From the NCBI GenBank assembly GCA_965202915.1, contig OZ241847.1, positions 930,001 to 994,000 on the forward strand: a DNA stretch of 64,000 bases, in the 5' to 3' direction. The translations under genes were made by a program, and so were the position numbers. The stretch's first letter is position 1, and every line of letters starts with the position of its first letter. This DNA is from G965202915 sp965202915 (GTDB lineage: Bacteria; Pseudomonadota; Gammaproteobacteria; Eutrophobiales; Eutrophobiaceae). The notes beneath the pieces were generated by a model. It worked only from the letters and a program-made list of their open reading frames with translations. It was not told where the DNA came from and ran no database searches. Shown piece by piece: positions 45,261-52,850 of this stretch.

Positions 45261-46633
45261 GTCGAGTGCGGGGTGACGCCTTCCAGCGCATCCAGCTGCT
45301 CCTGTAAATTGCCAACCTTGAATGTATGGATATGCAATTGTTGCGTCCGATACCGTTCGATATTATCGAGCGACGCATTATCATCATGGATGATCAAACA
45401 TATCGCGGGGGTATTGGATTGTGCCAACCGTTGCAACCATGCCCTTCTGTCCTCGCTCAAATCCAGCAGCACGCATATCAGGCTATTAAATTTATTGATA
45501 TTTCGGTCAACCAGATTAGTCAGTTCGCTGAATGAGTATTGCTCACATGGTTCAACGCAGGCCAGCGTTTCAAGCATGGCCGCCGTGTCCGCCAGACCGC
45601 GACCGGAGGTGCAATGAAATGCGTCGGCACCGACAAATAATAAGTCAAGCAAACAGTCTTGACGCTGCATTGACGTTATAAATGAAGATACAACGGATAC
45701 GGCTTCTTCAAAGACCATAGCGGATCCCCGTTCACAAAACGTGTCCAGTATCAAACCAAGCCGTGAGAAATATTCATCCTGATATTCTTTTACAACCGGC
45801 TGGGTGCGTTTGGCATAGCTGCGCCAGTGTATTGAACGAAGAGGATCGCCGGGACGATAATCTCTCAGCGACATAAATTCATTTGATTCGCCGATGGAAG
45901 AGGCCAGACTGATCCCTCCGGGTTGAAAAAGCCGCCTGTTTTTAAATGGGATCGAAGGGGCACGATAGAGCTTCGGCAATATCAGCAATTTGTCATAGGC
46001 GTCATATATTTTAAATGAACGGATCAGGCCAAGCGGATCGGTGCGGGCGATTCCAAATTGATGAAAATAGAGATAGCCCCTGCGCAGGGGAACGAGTTTC
46101 AAATTGATCGATACCTTCCCCCGTGCGGCGATATAGTCTATATGCCCGGGCCTGATAATACCGCCGCAATTCATTTGTATCAGGGTGACCAGCCTGGGAT
46201 AACCGATATAACGATCAAAAATATTTCTATTCCGGTCATGCGGATCACGGCTGTGCATATACTCTGCAAACGTGGGAAAACGGCGGGCCAGTGTATCGAT
46301 GAAAAATAAATTCCTGCAGGAGTCCGGCAATTGGTTGTCAATATGGCAGCGATAAAAAACCGTTTCTCCACTACATCCATGAGCCGGTAATTGCCGGGTA
46401 ATTATGAATTTTCCGCGAAAAGTCAATATATGCATCGTGGCAACCAGCAACAGTGAAAAACATATTGAAAAAATCTGGAATGCCAGGGTTTGGCGGGTAT
46501 CGATGCTAAATATGCCGGATATAATCAAAATGAATAACACCAGCCAGCCGTTCGCGGTAAAACGAAACTTTAACCAATGGCTCAGACGGTAAAGAATTTT
46601 GAAATTTTTATAGAGTCCTTTACGTATGAACAT
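45257..46633 (-). CDS. DUF58 domain protein
   Basis: The 458-residue protein has two membrane helices near the N-terminus (NGWLVLFILIISGIFS and the next hydrophobic stretch) and the DUF58 signature RDYRPGDPLRSIHWRSYAKR, followed by a VWA-like half (LGLILDTFCERG). DUF58 proteins work with MoxR ATPases and TgpA-like proteins in envelope or protein-maturation functions that remain poorly defined. The open frame reaches 46918, but ATG 46633 (MFIRKGLYKNF) fits the family length and avoids overlap with the divergent gene at 46727. Its expected upstream partner moxR is 2.3 kb away, beyond an inserted restriction-modification module. Confidence 0.9.
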   Translation of the reverse strand: MFIRKGLYKNFKILYRLSHWLKFRFTANGWLVLFILIISGIFSIDTRQTLAFQIFSICFSLLLVATMHILTFRGKFIITRQLPAHGCSGETVFYRCHIDNQLPDSCRNLFFIDTLARRFPTFAEYMHSRDPHDRNRNIFDRYIGYPRLVTLIQMNCGGIIRPGHIDYIAARGKVSINLKLVPLRRGYLYFHQFGIARTDPLGLIRSFKIYDAYDKLLILPKLYRAPSIPFKNRRLFQPGGISLASSIGESNEFMSLRDYRPGDPLRSIHWRSYAKRTQPVVKEYQDEYFSRLGLILDTFCERGSAMVFEEAVSVVSSFITSMQRQDCLLDLLFVGADAFHCTSGRGLADTAAMLETLACVEPCEQYSFSELTNLVDRNINKFNSLICVLLDLSEDRRAWLQRLAQSNTPAICLIIHDDNASLDNIERYRTQQLHIHTFKVGNLQEQLDALEGVTPHST

Positions 46634-46671
46634 GTAAAAATCCGGGAATGATATACGATAGTGACCATTTT

Positions 46672-46701
46672 TTGGCCTTTGCGTAATAGGGTCATTATAC
46701 T
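46672..46701 (+). promoter_or_regulatory. Candidate promoter for the type II restriction-modification module
   Basis: TTGGCC (46672-46677), an 18-base spacer and TATACT (46696-46701) lie just upstream of the first plus-strand gene, followed by an AGGAGA ribosome binding site near 46712. The -35 box is a weak match. Confidence 0.3.
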
Positions 46702-46726
46702 TTAATAAATGAGGAGAGCATGAATT

Positions 46727-46984
46727 ATGACCGCAAAACAGCAAATGGTTGATAGAAATTATGAAGCGTTCAAACGAGAGTTGCCGAAGATAACAGCGGC
46801 GCACGCAGGAAAATTTGCACTCATGAGAAATCAAAAAACAGTTGATTTTTATGATACGGACAGAGATGCAATAGTTGCCGGTAATGCCCTTTACGATGAC
46901 GGCGAATTCACCATACAAGCAGTCACTCAGACCCCGATAAATCTGGGATATTTCTCTTATGCCTGGTTTGGGAGGCAGGTTTGA
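46727..46984 (+). CDS. Small conserved-looking protein, first gene of the restriction module
   Basis: This 85-residue soluble protein (FKRELPKITAAHAGKFALMR, VDFYDTDRDAIVAGN, FTIQAVTQTPINLGYFSYAW) resembles a widespread group of short proteins of unknown function. It has no helix-turn-helix, so it is not an obvious restriction controller protein. A GAGGAGAG ribosome binding site precedes it, although that site is nearer to another ATG six bases upstream (46721) that opens a 10-codon frame. It lies 74 bases before the restriction enzyme gene on the same strand. Confidence 0.6.
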   Translation: MTAKQQMVDRNYEAFKRELPKITAAHAGKFALMRNQKTVDFYDTDRDAIVAGNALYDDGEFTIQAVTQTPINLGYFSYAWFGRQV

Positions 46985-47057
46985 TAAACAGCTTAACCAC
47001 CTGAGCGCAATTCATCAAACATTATGCTACGCTGGGGTACAATCAACAAGGATATCT

Positions 47058-47627
47058 ATGACTAATAGTGATATTGACGAAAAACTCTCAAATATCCTCA
47101 AAAAATATCAAGGCGGCTTCTCCGACAAAGTTTATGTGGATGACTATGACTCCACAGATGTTTTGATGGAAACCTTTGGTATCACGCAAGAATTGAAGCG
47201 TGAAAACAAACAATTTTGGGGAAGGCAACTAGGAATGTGTTGGCAACTTCTGGTGGTAGAGCTTTGCAAGAATACTTGTTCTGACTTCAACAGTGCTCTA
47301 AGGTTCGGCGGTGACGAACCTTGTGACTTGATTCTCGGAATGGATGCTATTGATACAAAATATAGAGTAGGCTCCGGTGATTCTGGGACTTTGAAAAAAT
47401 TCAAGCAGTATGGGGATCTTCTGAGAGAAAGAGGTTATCGACCCGTGTTTCTATTTCTTCGAGAAGATAATCTTCCGGCTGCAATGACAGCTTGCCGAGC
47501 AGGGGGATGGTCAGTTTACACTAGCATGGAAACATTCAATTATTTAGAGGAAAAGACAGGTTTTGATCTGTATGGATGGCTTTGTTCCCACAAAGCCCAG
47601 AAAACCTTCTTTATGGACAGGAGTTGA
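47058..47627 (+). CDS. Type II restriction endonuclease, ApaLI-like
   Basis: The 189-residue protein carries a PD-(D/E)XK-type core: D90, then D99-T-K101 in CDLILGMDAIDTKYRVGSGD, followed by TLKKFKQYGDLLRERGYRPV and FLFLREDNLPAAMTACRAGG. The GSGDSGTLKKF segment recalls the ApaLI family of restriction enzymes, from memory rather than a search; if so, the target might be GTGCAC. The ATG at 47058 has an AAGGA ribosome binding site and is preferred to the upstream in-frame ATG at 46959. The cognate methyltransferase starts 2 bases after the stop. Confidence 0.75.
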   Translation: MTNSDIDEKLSNILKKYQGGFSDKVYVDDYDSTDVLMETFGITQELKRENKQFWGRQLGMCWQLLVVELCKNTCSDFNSALRFGGDEPCDLILGMDAIDTKYRVGSGDSGTLKKFKQYGDLLRERGYRPVFLFLREDNLPAAMTACRAGGWSVYTSMETFNYLEEKTGFDLYGWLCSHKAQKTFFMDRS

Positions 47628-47629
47628 AC

Positions 47630-48556
47630 ATGAATTATTTAGATCAAGTAATCTTAGGTGACTGCATATCCGTAATGTCTGAAATACCAAATGACTCAAT
47701 TGCGACCTGTATCACCGATCCACCATATAACTATGAATTTATTGGTCGCAAGTGGGATGACAAGGAAATCAATAGGCGGTTAGAGAGAATCAAAGGCAGT
47801 AAAACTTTAGTTAAAAATATACCTTACGGCAGTGGACTGGCCGGAGGCGTGCGCAATGCCAGATGGTACGAGCGAAATCAGGAAAACACCGTTGAATACA
47901 CCAATTGGTGTAAACAATGGGGACGAGAGTTGTTTAGGGTATGTAAGCATGGCGCTCCCGTCGCTGTATTTAATAGCACCAGGACAGCAGCGCATGTCCA
48001 AGTTGCGCTGGAAGACGCAGGGTTTTATACGCGAGATGTTTTGGTTTACCGAAGGCATTCCGGCATTCCAAAAGGACTAAACCTCAAGAGTAAACTTGAA
48101 AAAATGAATCATCCTGATGCGGAAAGATGGGATGGCTGGCATACGTGTTTCAGGAACGAGTGGGAAGCAATTGTATTGGTACAGAAGCCACTGCTTAACA
48201 ACTATTGGGAAACACTTCAAGAAACTGGAGTTGGCGTATTTAAGACAATCAACGAAGACGGTTCTTTTCAATCAAATATTCTCGAAGGCTATTACAATAA
48301 ATCCGAAAAGAAATTCGCGCATTGCACCGTCAAGCCACTGGAGTTGATAAAAAAGTTAACTCTTATATTGGTCCCTAAATCTAAAGATAATATTGTGTTG
48401 GATCCGTTCGCCGGGAGCGGGACAACATTAGTAGCGGCCCAACAGCTTGGCTATCATTTTACTGGAATAGAAATAGAAGAAGAATACGTAGAGATAATAA
48501 AAGGACGCTTATCAGATAGCTATCAGCCTACTCTTGAATTCAAAACCGGCACATAA
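47630..48556 (+). CDS. Site-specific DNA methyltransferase (DPPY, N4/N6 type)
   Basis: The 308-residue protein has DPPY at 30-33 and the SAM-binding motif DPFAGSGT at 258-265. Motif IV before motif I is the order of beta-class amino-methyltransferases, so it methylates adenine N6 or cytosine N4. HCTVKPLELIKKL is the usual segment before motif I. A CAGGAG ribosome binding site sits at the end of the endonuclease gene. The methylase presumably protects the host from the upstream endonuclease by modifying the same target. Confidence 0.9.
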   Translation: MNYLDQVILGDCISVMSEIPNDSIATCITDPPYNYEFIGRKWDDKEINRRLERIKGSKTLVKNIPYGSGLAGGVRNARWYERNQENTVEYTNWCKQWGRELFRVCKHGAPVAVFNSTRTAAHVQVALEDAGFYTRDVLVYRRHSGIPKGLNLKSKLEKMNHPDAERWDGWHTCFRNEWEAIVLVQKPLLNNYWETLQETGVGVFKTINEDGSFQSNILEGYYNKSEKKFAHCTVKPLELIKKLTLILVPKSKDNIVLDPFAGSGTTLVAAQQLGYHFTGIEIEEEYVEIIKGRLSDSYQPTLEFKTGT

Positions 48557-48922
48557 CAAGGCACTCCGGCGGACGGCTAAAGCGGCGGCTGAGTTTGGTC
48601 GTTATGAGCCCAGAGGGCGATAGAATGACAGATTCGATTTATGTATAAACTTAATTAACGAATCCAATATCTCAACTGTTGCAGAAAATAGATTTAACCA
48701 ATGGGAAATACAATAATTTGGAATTAAGGATTCAATTATGATGATCGTTGCTAATGGATGACCATAAAATGACTGACCGGGCAAAACCCAATCGTGGTCG
48801 CCCACCGACTTAAAAATGCCGAAAAAAATTCATGCCAGTGTTGAATACATTGCGAGGGTTTTACCGCACTCACCGCCGAAAGCGGACCGGGATTGGAGAT
48901 ACACTTAATAATTCCCAAAAAT
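48557..48922. other. Intergenic region at the right end of the type II module
   Basis: This 366-base, mostly AT-rich stretch lies between the convergent methyltransferase and moxR genes. I find no gene, RNA or clear terminator. A 19-codon frame at 48754 ends in KPNRGRPPT, an AT-hook-like tail, but is too short to call. No target-site duplication matching the left end of the module (46634-46726) is evident by eye. Confidence 0.5.
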
Positions 48923-49939
48923 TTACACCGGCACCGGGACTCGGTTTAATACTTCACTGACGACAAAATCGGTGGTGGTGCCGGAAAATTTTGATTTTGG
49001 GTCCAGAGACAGGCGATGGGCAATTACGTCGCAGGCCAATTCCTGAACGTGGTCCGGGGTGACAAAGTCCAGGCCATCAAACAGCGCGATGGCCTGTGAG
49101 GTGCGCATCAGGGATAAACTTGCGCGGGTGCTGGCACCGTTGAGTATGCCTTCCATCGCGCGCGTTGTCCTGACCAGATCGACGATGTAGCGTTTGATTT
49201 CCGCGGAGATATGGACGTCAAGAATCCGTCGTTTGGTTGCCAGTATTTGTGCCTTGTCCAAACAGGCTTGCAGAACGTCCAGCGGATGGGATTTATTCTG
49301 GCGGGATATGATCTTTAATTCTTCATCGCGGTCGACGTAGCCAAGACTGAAACGCATACTGAACCGGTCCATTTGCGCCTCCGGTAAAGGATAGGTACCA
49401 TGATATTCAATCGGGTTTTGAGTGGCGATCACGAAGAACAACTCGTCCAGAATTCTGATATTTCTATCCATACTGACCTGTGCCTCGCCCATGGCTTCCA
49501 ATAAGGCCGATTGGGTTCGGGGCGAGGCGCGGTTGATTTCATCCGCGAGTAAGATGTTGGTGAATATCGGCCCCTGGTGAAATTCAAACGACTGTGTGCC
49601 CTGGTTAAATATCGATATGCCCAGGATATCGGTGGGCAACAAATCAGGGGTAAATTGAATGCGCTGAAAATCCACGTCTATGGATTTTGCCAGCGCCTTG
49701 GCAAGCGTGGTCTTGCCGGTGCCGGGAAAATCCTCAAGCAGCACGTGGCCGCCGGTGAAGAAACAGGCCAATAGTTTGCGAATGGCGGCCGATTGTCCCT
49801 GAATGACGTTCTCAATATTGTTCACCAGGCACCGGTACGTTGGATTATCAGTCAATTTTACGATTAAATATTTATTATTAGCGGGATAACAATATAATCC
49901 CCCGCATACAAAAATGGAATAACAGACCTTTATGTTCAC
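48923..49939 (-). CDS. MoxR-family AAA+ ATPase
   Basis: The roughly 330-residue protein has Walker A in EDFPGTGKTTLAKALA, Walker B ILLADEINRASPRTQSALLE, sensor 1 FFVIATQNPIEYHGTYPLPE and the AAA lid typical of MoxR. MoxR ATPases act as chaperone-like maturation factors with VWA/DUF58 partners. The first 25 residues are atypical and the true start may be an alternative codon downstream; the ATG at 49939 overlaps the divergent nitroreductase start by 8 bases. Its DUF58 and tgpA partners lie on the same strand but beyond an inserted restriction module. Confidence 0.9.
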   Translation of the reverse strand: MNIKVCYSIFVCGGLYCYPANNKYLIVKLTDNPTYRCLVNNIENVIQGQSAAIRKLLACFFTGGHVLLEDFPGTGKTTLAKALAKSIDVDFQRIQFTPDLLPTDILGISIFNQGTQSFEFHQGPIFTNILLADEINRASPRTQSALLEAMGEAQVSMDRNIRILDELFFVIATQNPIEYHGTYPLPEAQMDRFSMRFSLGYVDRDEELKIISRQNKSHPLDVLQACLDKAQILATKRRILDVHISAEIKRYIVDLVRTTRAMEGILNGASTRASLSLMRTSQAIALFDGLDFVTPDHVQELACDVIAHRLSLDPKSKFSGTTTDFVVSEVLNRVPVPV

Positions 49940-50543
49940 GAAAAAAGCCGAAACTGCGACGCCGATACACGAATTGATAGCCCGGCGCTGGAGCGGGCGC
50001 GCATTTGACCCGGACAGGATGATCGGCGATACCCGGATTTTGGCCTTGATCGAGGCCGCGCGCTGGGCGCCGTCTTGCTATGGCGACCAACCGTGGCGAT
50101 ATATTATCTGTAATAAGGCAAACAATCCGGTGGCCTGGAAAACCGCATGTTCCTGCCTTGCGCCGGGCAATCGCACTTGGGCCGATAAGGCGCCGCTGTT
50201 GATCATCGCCGTTGCCGACACGGTGTTGTCGCAAAATGGCCGGCCCAATCGCTGGGGCGAATACGATACCGGTGCCGCGTCCGAAAATCTGAGCCTGCAG
50301 GCCACTGCGATGAATTTAATCGTCCACCAAATGGGCGGTTTCGATGCCGACAAAACCCGTTCAGCCTTTGCGATACCGGAACAATATACGCCGATGGCGG
50401 TGATCGCGATAGGCTACCAATTGACGGAAGAACAGATCCCCGATGAGCTCAAGGACAGGGAATACGCCGACCGCAACCGCAACCCGGCGGGTGAGAATTT
50501 TTTTGACGGCCAATGGGATCAGGCCATCGATATCAAACCCTAG
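49932..50543 (+). CDS. Nitroreductase-family protein
   Basis: The 203-residue protein has the FMN-binding nitroreductase fold: IHELIARRWSGRAFDPD near the N-terminus, AARWAPSCYGDQPWRYI, DTGAASENLSLQATAMNLIV and PMAVIAIGY. Such flavoproteins reduce nitro groups, quinones or similar acceptors with NAD(P)H; the physiological substrate is not deducible. It diverges from moxR with an 8-base overlap of the start regions and ends before the convergent hslR. Confidence 0.88.
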   Translation: MFTKKAETATPIHELIARRWSGRAFDPDRMIGDTRILALIEAARWAPSCYGDQPWRYIICNKANNPVAWKTACSCLAPGNRTWADKAPLLIIAVADTVLSQNGRPNRWGEYDTGAASENLSLQATAMNLIVHQMGGFDADKTRSAFAIPEQYTPMAVIAIGYQLTEEQIPDELKDREYADRNRNPAGENFFDGQWDQAIDIKP

Positions 50544-50567
50544 ACCGGTACCATCAAGGGGGCCCGA

Positions 50568-50996
50568 TCAATCCTCGTCATGCGCGGGTTCGGTGCGTTT
50601 GAATTTCATCAGATCGCGCCGGTCGCGCTTACTGGGCCGACCGCGCATTCTGGTATGCCCCCCGGATTCGGCGCTCAGCCGGGCCGCCAGATCCCGGCGC
50701 TCGTCTATGCTTTTTTGCCGTTCCTGATACAGCAGCGCGGCGGCCGGCGCCGAAAGACGATTGCGGGACAACTGTAATACGGTTATATCGAAGCGATATG
50801 GTTTTTTCTGGATCAGCAGCTCATCGCCCACCCGCACGGTTTTTGACGGTTTGGGCACGCCGTCGTTGAGCCTGATCTTCCTGGCCTTTATCGCGGCCGT
50901 GGCCAGTGCCCTGGTTTTGAAAAAACGCGCACACCAAAGCCATTTATCCAGGCGCATCTCGGTCAAACTTTCAGCCTTGTCGACAGTCCTATTCAT
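50568..50996 (-). CDS. hslR: S4-domain RNA-binding heat shock protein Hsp15
   Basis: The 142-residue basic protein has an N-terminal S4 domain (MRLDKWLWCARFFKTRALAT, GKVRLN-like ARKIRLNDGVPKPSKTVRVGD) and a Lys/Arg-rich tail (GRPSKRDRRDLMKF) as in HslR. Hsp15 binds 50S subunits that still carry nascent chains and helps recycle stalled ribosomes. The start at 50996 adds 13 residues before the conserved MRLDKW, so an internal Met is also possible. It diverges from moaB. Confidence 0.9.
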   Translation of the reverse strand: MNRTVDKAESLTEMRLDKWLWCARFFKTRALATAAIKARKIRLNDGVPKPSKTVRVGDELLIQKKPYRFDITVLQLSRNRLSAPAAALLYQERQKSIDERRDLAARLSAESGGHTRMRGRPSKRDRRDLMKFKRTEPAHDED

Positions 50997-51109
50997 ACGT
51001 CAGAGTGTTGCAGAGATCATTAAGAATATTATAAGATCAAAAATATTTCCCCGGAAATCCGGTGCACCAACCGGTTTTTTCCGTGGCCTGACACAAAACA
51101 CATGCAACA

Positions 51110-51634
51110 ATGTCCACAGCAAAACGACAATTTAAACCACTGAATATCGCGGTATTAACGGTATCGGATACGCGCACCAGCGAAACCGATAAGTCCGGGC
51201 AATTACTCATTGAACGCCTGCAACAGGCGGGCCATATCCTGTATGAAAAAAAGATAGTGGCCGATAACGTCTATACCATTCGGGCGGTCATCGCCACCTG
51301 GATCTCGCATCCGGAAATAGACGTGGTGCTGACAACCGGTGGCACCGGGATAACCGGCAGGGACGGCACACCGGAGGCGGTAAACGTACTGTTTGATAAG
51401 ACCATGGACGGGTTCGGTGAAACCTTTCGGGCCGTTTCTTACCGCCAGATCAACACCTCAACCATGCAATCACGGGCAATAGCGGGAGTTGCAAACAGCA
51501 CCTATATATTCTGCATGCCCGGCTCAACCGGTGCCTGCACAACCGCATGGGATGATTTGATCGTGCGCCAACTCGATTATCGCACCCGCCCCTGCAATCT
51601 GGTGGAGCTGATGCCGCGACTAAACGAGATGTAG
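51110..51634 (+). CDS. moaB: Molybdenum cofactor biosynthesis protein MoaB
   Basis: The 174-residue protein has the MoaB/Mog fold: LNIAVLTVSDTRTSETDKSG, VVLTTGGTGITGRDGTPEAV, and CMPGSTGACTTAWDDLIVRQ. The family binds molybdopterin and adenylates it or supports late cofactor assembly. No other molybdenum-cofactor gene is nearby, so the gene stands alone here. Confidence 0.93.
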   Translation: MSTAKRQFKPLNIAVLTVSDTRTSETDKSGQLLIERLQQAGHILYEKKIVADNVYTIRAVIATWISHPEIDVVLTTGGTGITGRDGTPEAVNVLFDKTMDGFGETFRAVSYRQINTSTMQSRAIAGVANSTYIFCMPGSTGACTTAWDDLIVRQLDYRTRPCNLVELMPRLNEM

Positions 51635-51797
51635 CACCGACAAAAACCGTCAAGGTACGCCAACAACGGATCATCAACAAAGTATTAAAATTGGAAACCC
51701 GCCCTGGCAATATCCGGATTTGTCACGGTAATAATAACAACAGTTTGATATAGTAGGGCATGAATGGACGCACCCCCCTGCCCCTAAGGATAAATTT

Positions 51798-52850
51798 ATG
51801 AACACCGGCAACTTTATACGCGGTCTGCTTTTGTTACTGCCTGCGATCGATGCCCTGGCCGGCGGCCCGGCACCGGCCATTGTGCAGGTGGAAGAAGCGC
51901 TGAGAACCAAGATCACCTCCACCATACTGATCCCGGGCACGATGATAAGCCGGGATGATTCCCGTATTTCCCTGGACGTGGAAGGCACCATCATCAATAT
52001 TCTCGAAGTGGGCGATCACGCCAATAAGGGCGACCTGCTGGCTGAAATCGACGCCACCACCTATCAGCTTGAACTACAGGAATTTGAAAAATCCATCATG
52101 CCGCTTGAAGCCAAAATGCAGTTCTACCAGCGCGAGTCTCAACGGCTGGAAAAACTGGCACGGACAAAGAATGCCGCCAAAAACAGATTGGATGAAGTAA
52201 AGTCGGATTATAATGAGATGATCGGCGAACTGAGCGTCGCTGAAATAAAGATAAAACAGGCCCGCGACAGGATAAGACGCACCCGAATACTGGCGCCCTT
52301 TTCGGGCGTCATTACCGAACGCTTCAAATCCGTGGGTGAATACGCCAACCCCGGAGATGACCTGCTCAGACTGGTTAATCAGGAAAACCTGGAGATTCAA
52401 GCCCGCACGCCGCAATATACGGTGCCGTTCATACAACGTCATAAAAGCCTGCTGGTGGTCGATGATGACGCCGAGGTACGCGCCAATATACGTACCATCA
52501 TACCGATAGGTGATCAGGTCTCGCGTTTATACGAGTTGCGATTGGCACTCGCTGACCATCGCTGGATGGCCGGTCACGCGGTCAAGGTGGTCGTACCCAC
52601 CGGGGCAAGTAAATCGGTGGTCGCGGTGCCCCATGATGCATTGGTGATCCGACGTGACGGCATCAAACTATTTCGCATCAACCAGGCCAATACCGCCGAA
52701 TTAATCCCGGTCGCGACCGGCGTTGCCAATAGAAAATATATTGAAGTGATCGGCGACGTTGAGGCCGGTGATCGGGTGGTCATCCGCGGCAATGAAAGAT
52801 TGCGTCCGGGACAAGAGGTTCAGGTCCGGGCCGGCCCGACCAGCCTGTGA
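51798..52850 (+). CDS. RND efflux membrane fusion (periplasmic adaptor) protein
   Basis: The 350-residue protein has a signal peptide, a biotinyl/lipoyl-like hairpin (DVEGTIINILEVGDHANKGD, LAEIDATTYQLELQEFEKSI), a coiled-coil hairpin (about residues 95-165), then TRILAPFSGVITERFKSVGE and the beta-barrel domain. It would link the inner-membrane pump encoded next to an outer-membrane channel. A TAAGGAT ribosome binding site precedes ATG 51798. Its stop overlaps the pump start by four bases (GTGA). Confidence 0.92.
   Translation: MNTGNFIRGLLLLLPAIDALAGGPAPAIVQVEEALRTKITSTILIPGTMISRDDSRISLDVEGTIINILEVGDHANKGDLLAEIDATTYQLELQEFEKSIMPLEAKMQFYQRESQRLEKLARTKNAAKNRLDEVKSDYNEMIGELSVAEIKIKQARDRIRRTRILAPFSGVITERFKSVGEYANPGDDLLRLVNQENLEIQARTPQYTVPFIQRHKSLLVVDDDAEVRANIRTIIPIGDQVSRLYELRLALADHRWMAGHAVKVVVPTGASKSVVAVPHDALVIRRDGIKLFRINQANTAELIPVATGVANRKYIEVIGDVEAGDRVVIRGNERLRPGQEVQVRAGPTSL

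Noticed and set aside
46634..46918. N-terminal extension of the DUF58 frame to 46918.
   Set aside because: The extra 95 residues do not look like DUF58, overlap the plus-strand gene at 46727 and precede a good Met start at 46633.
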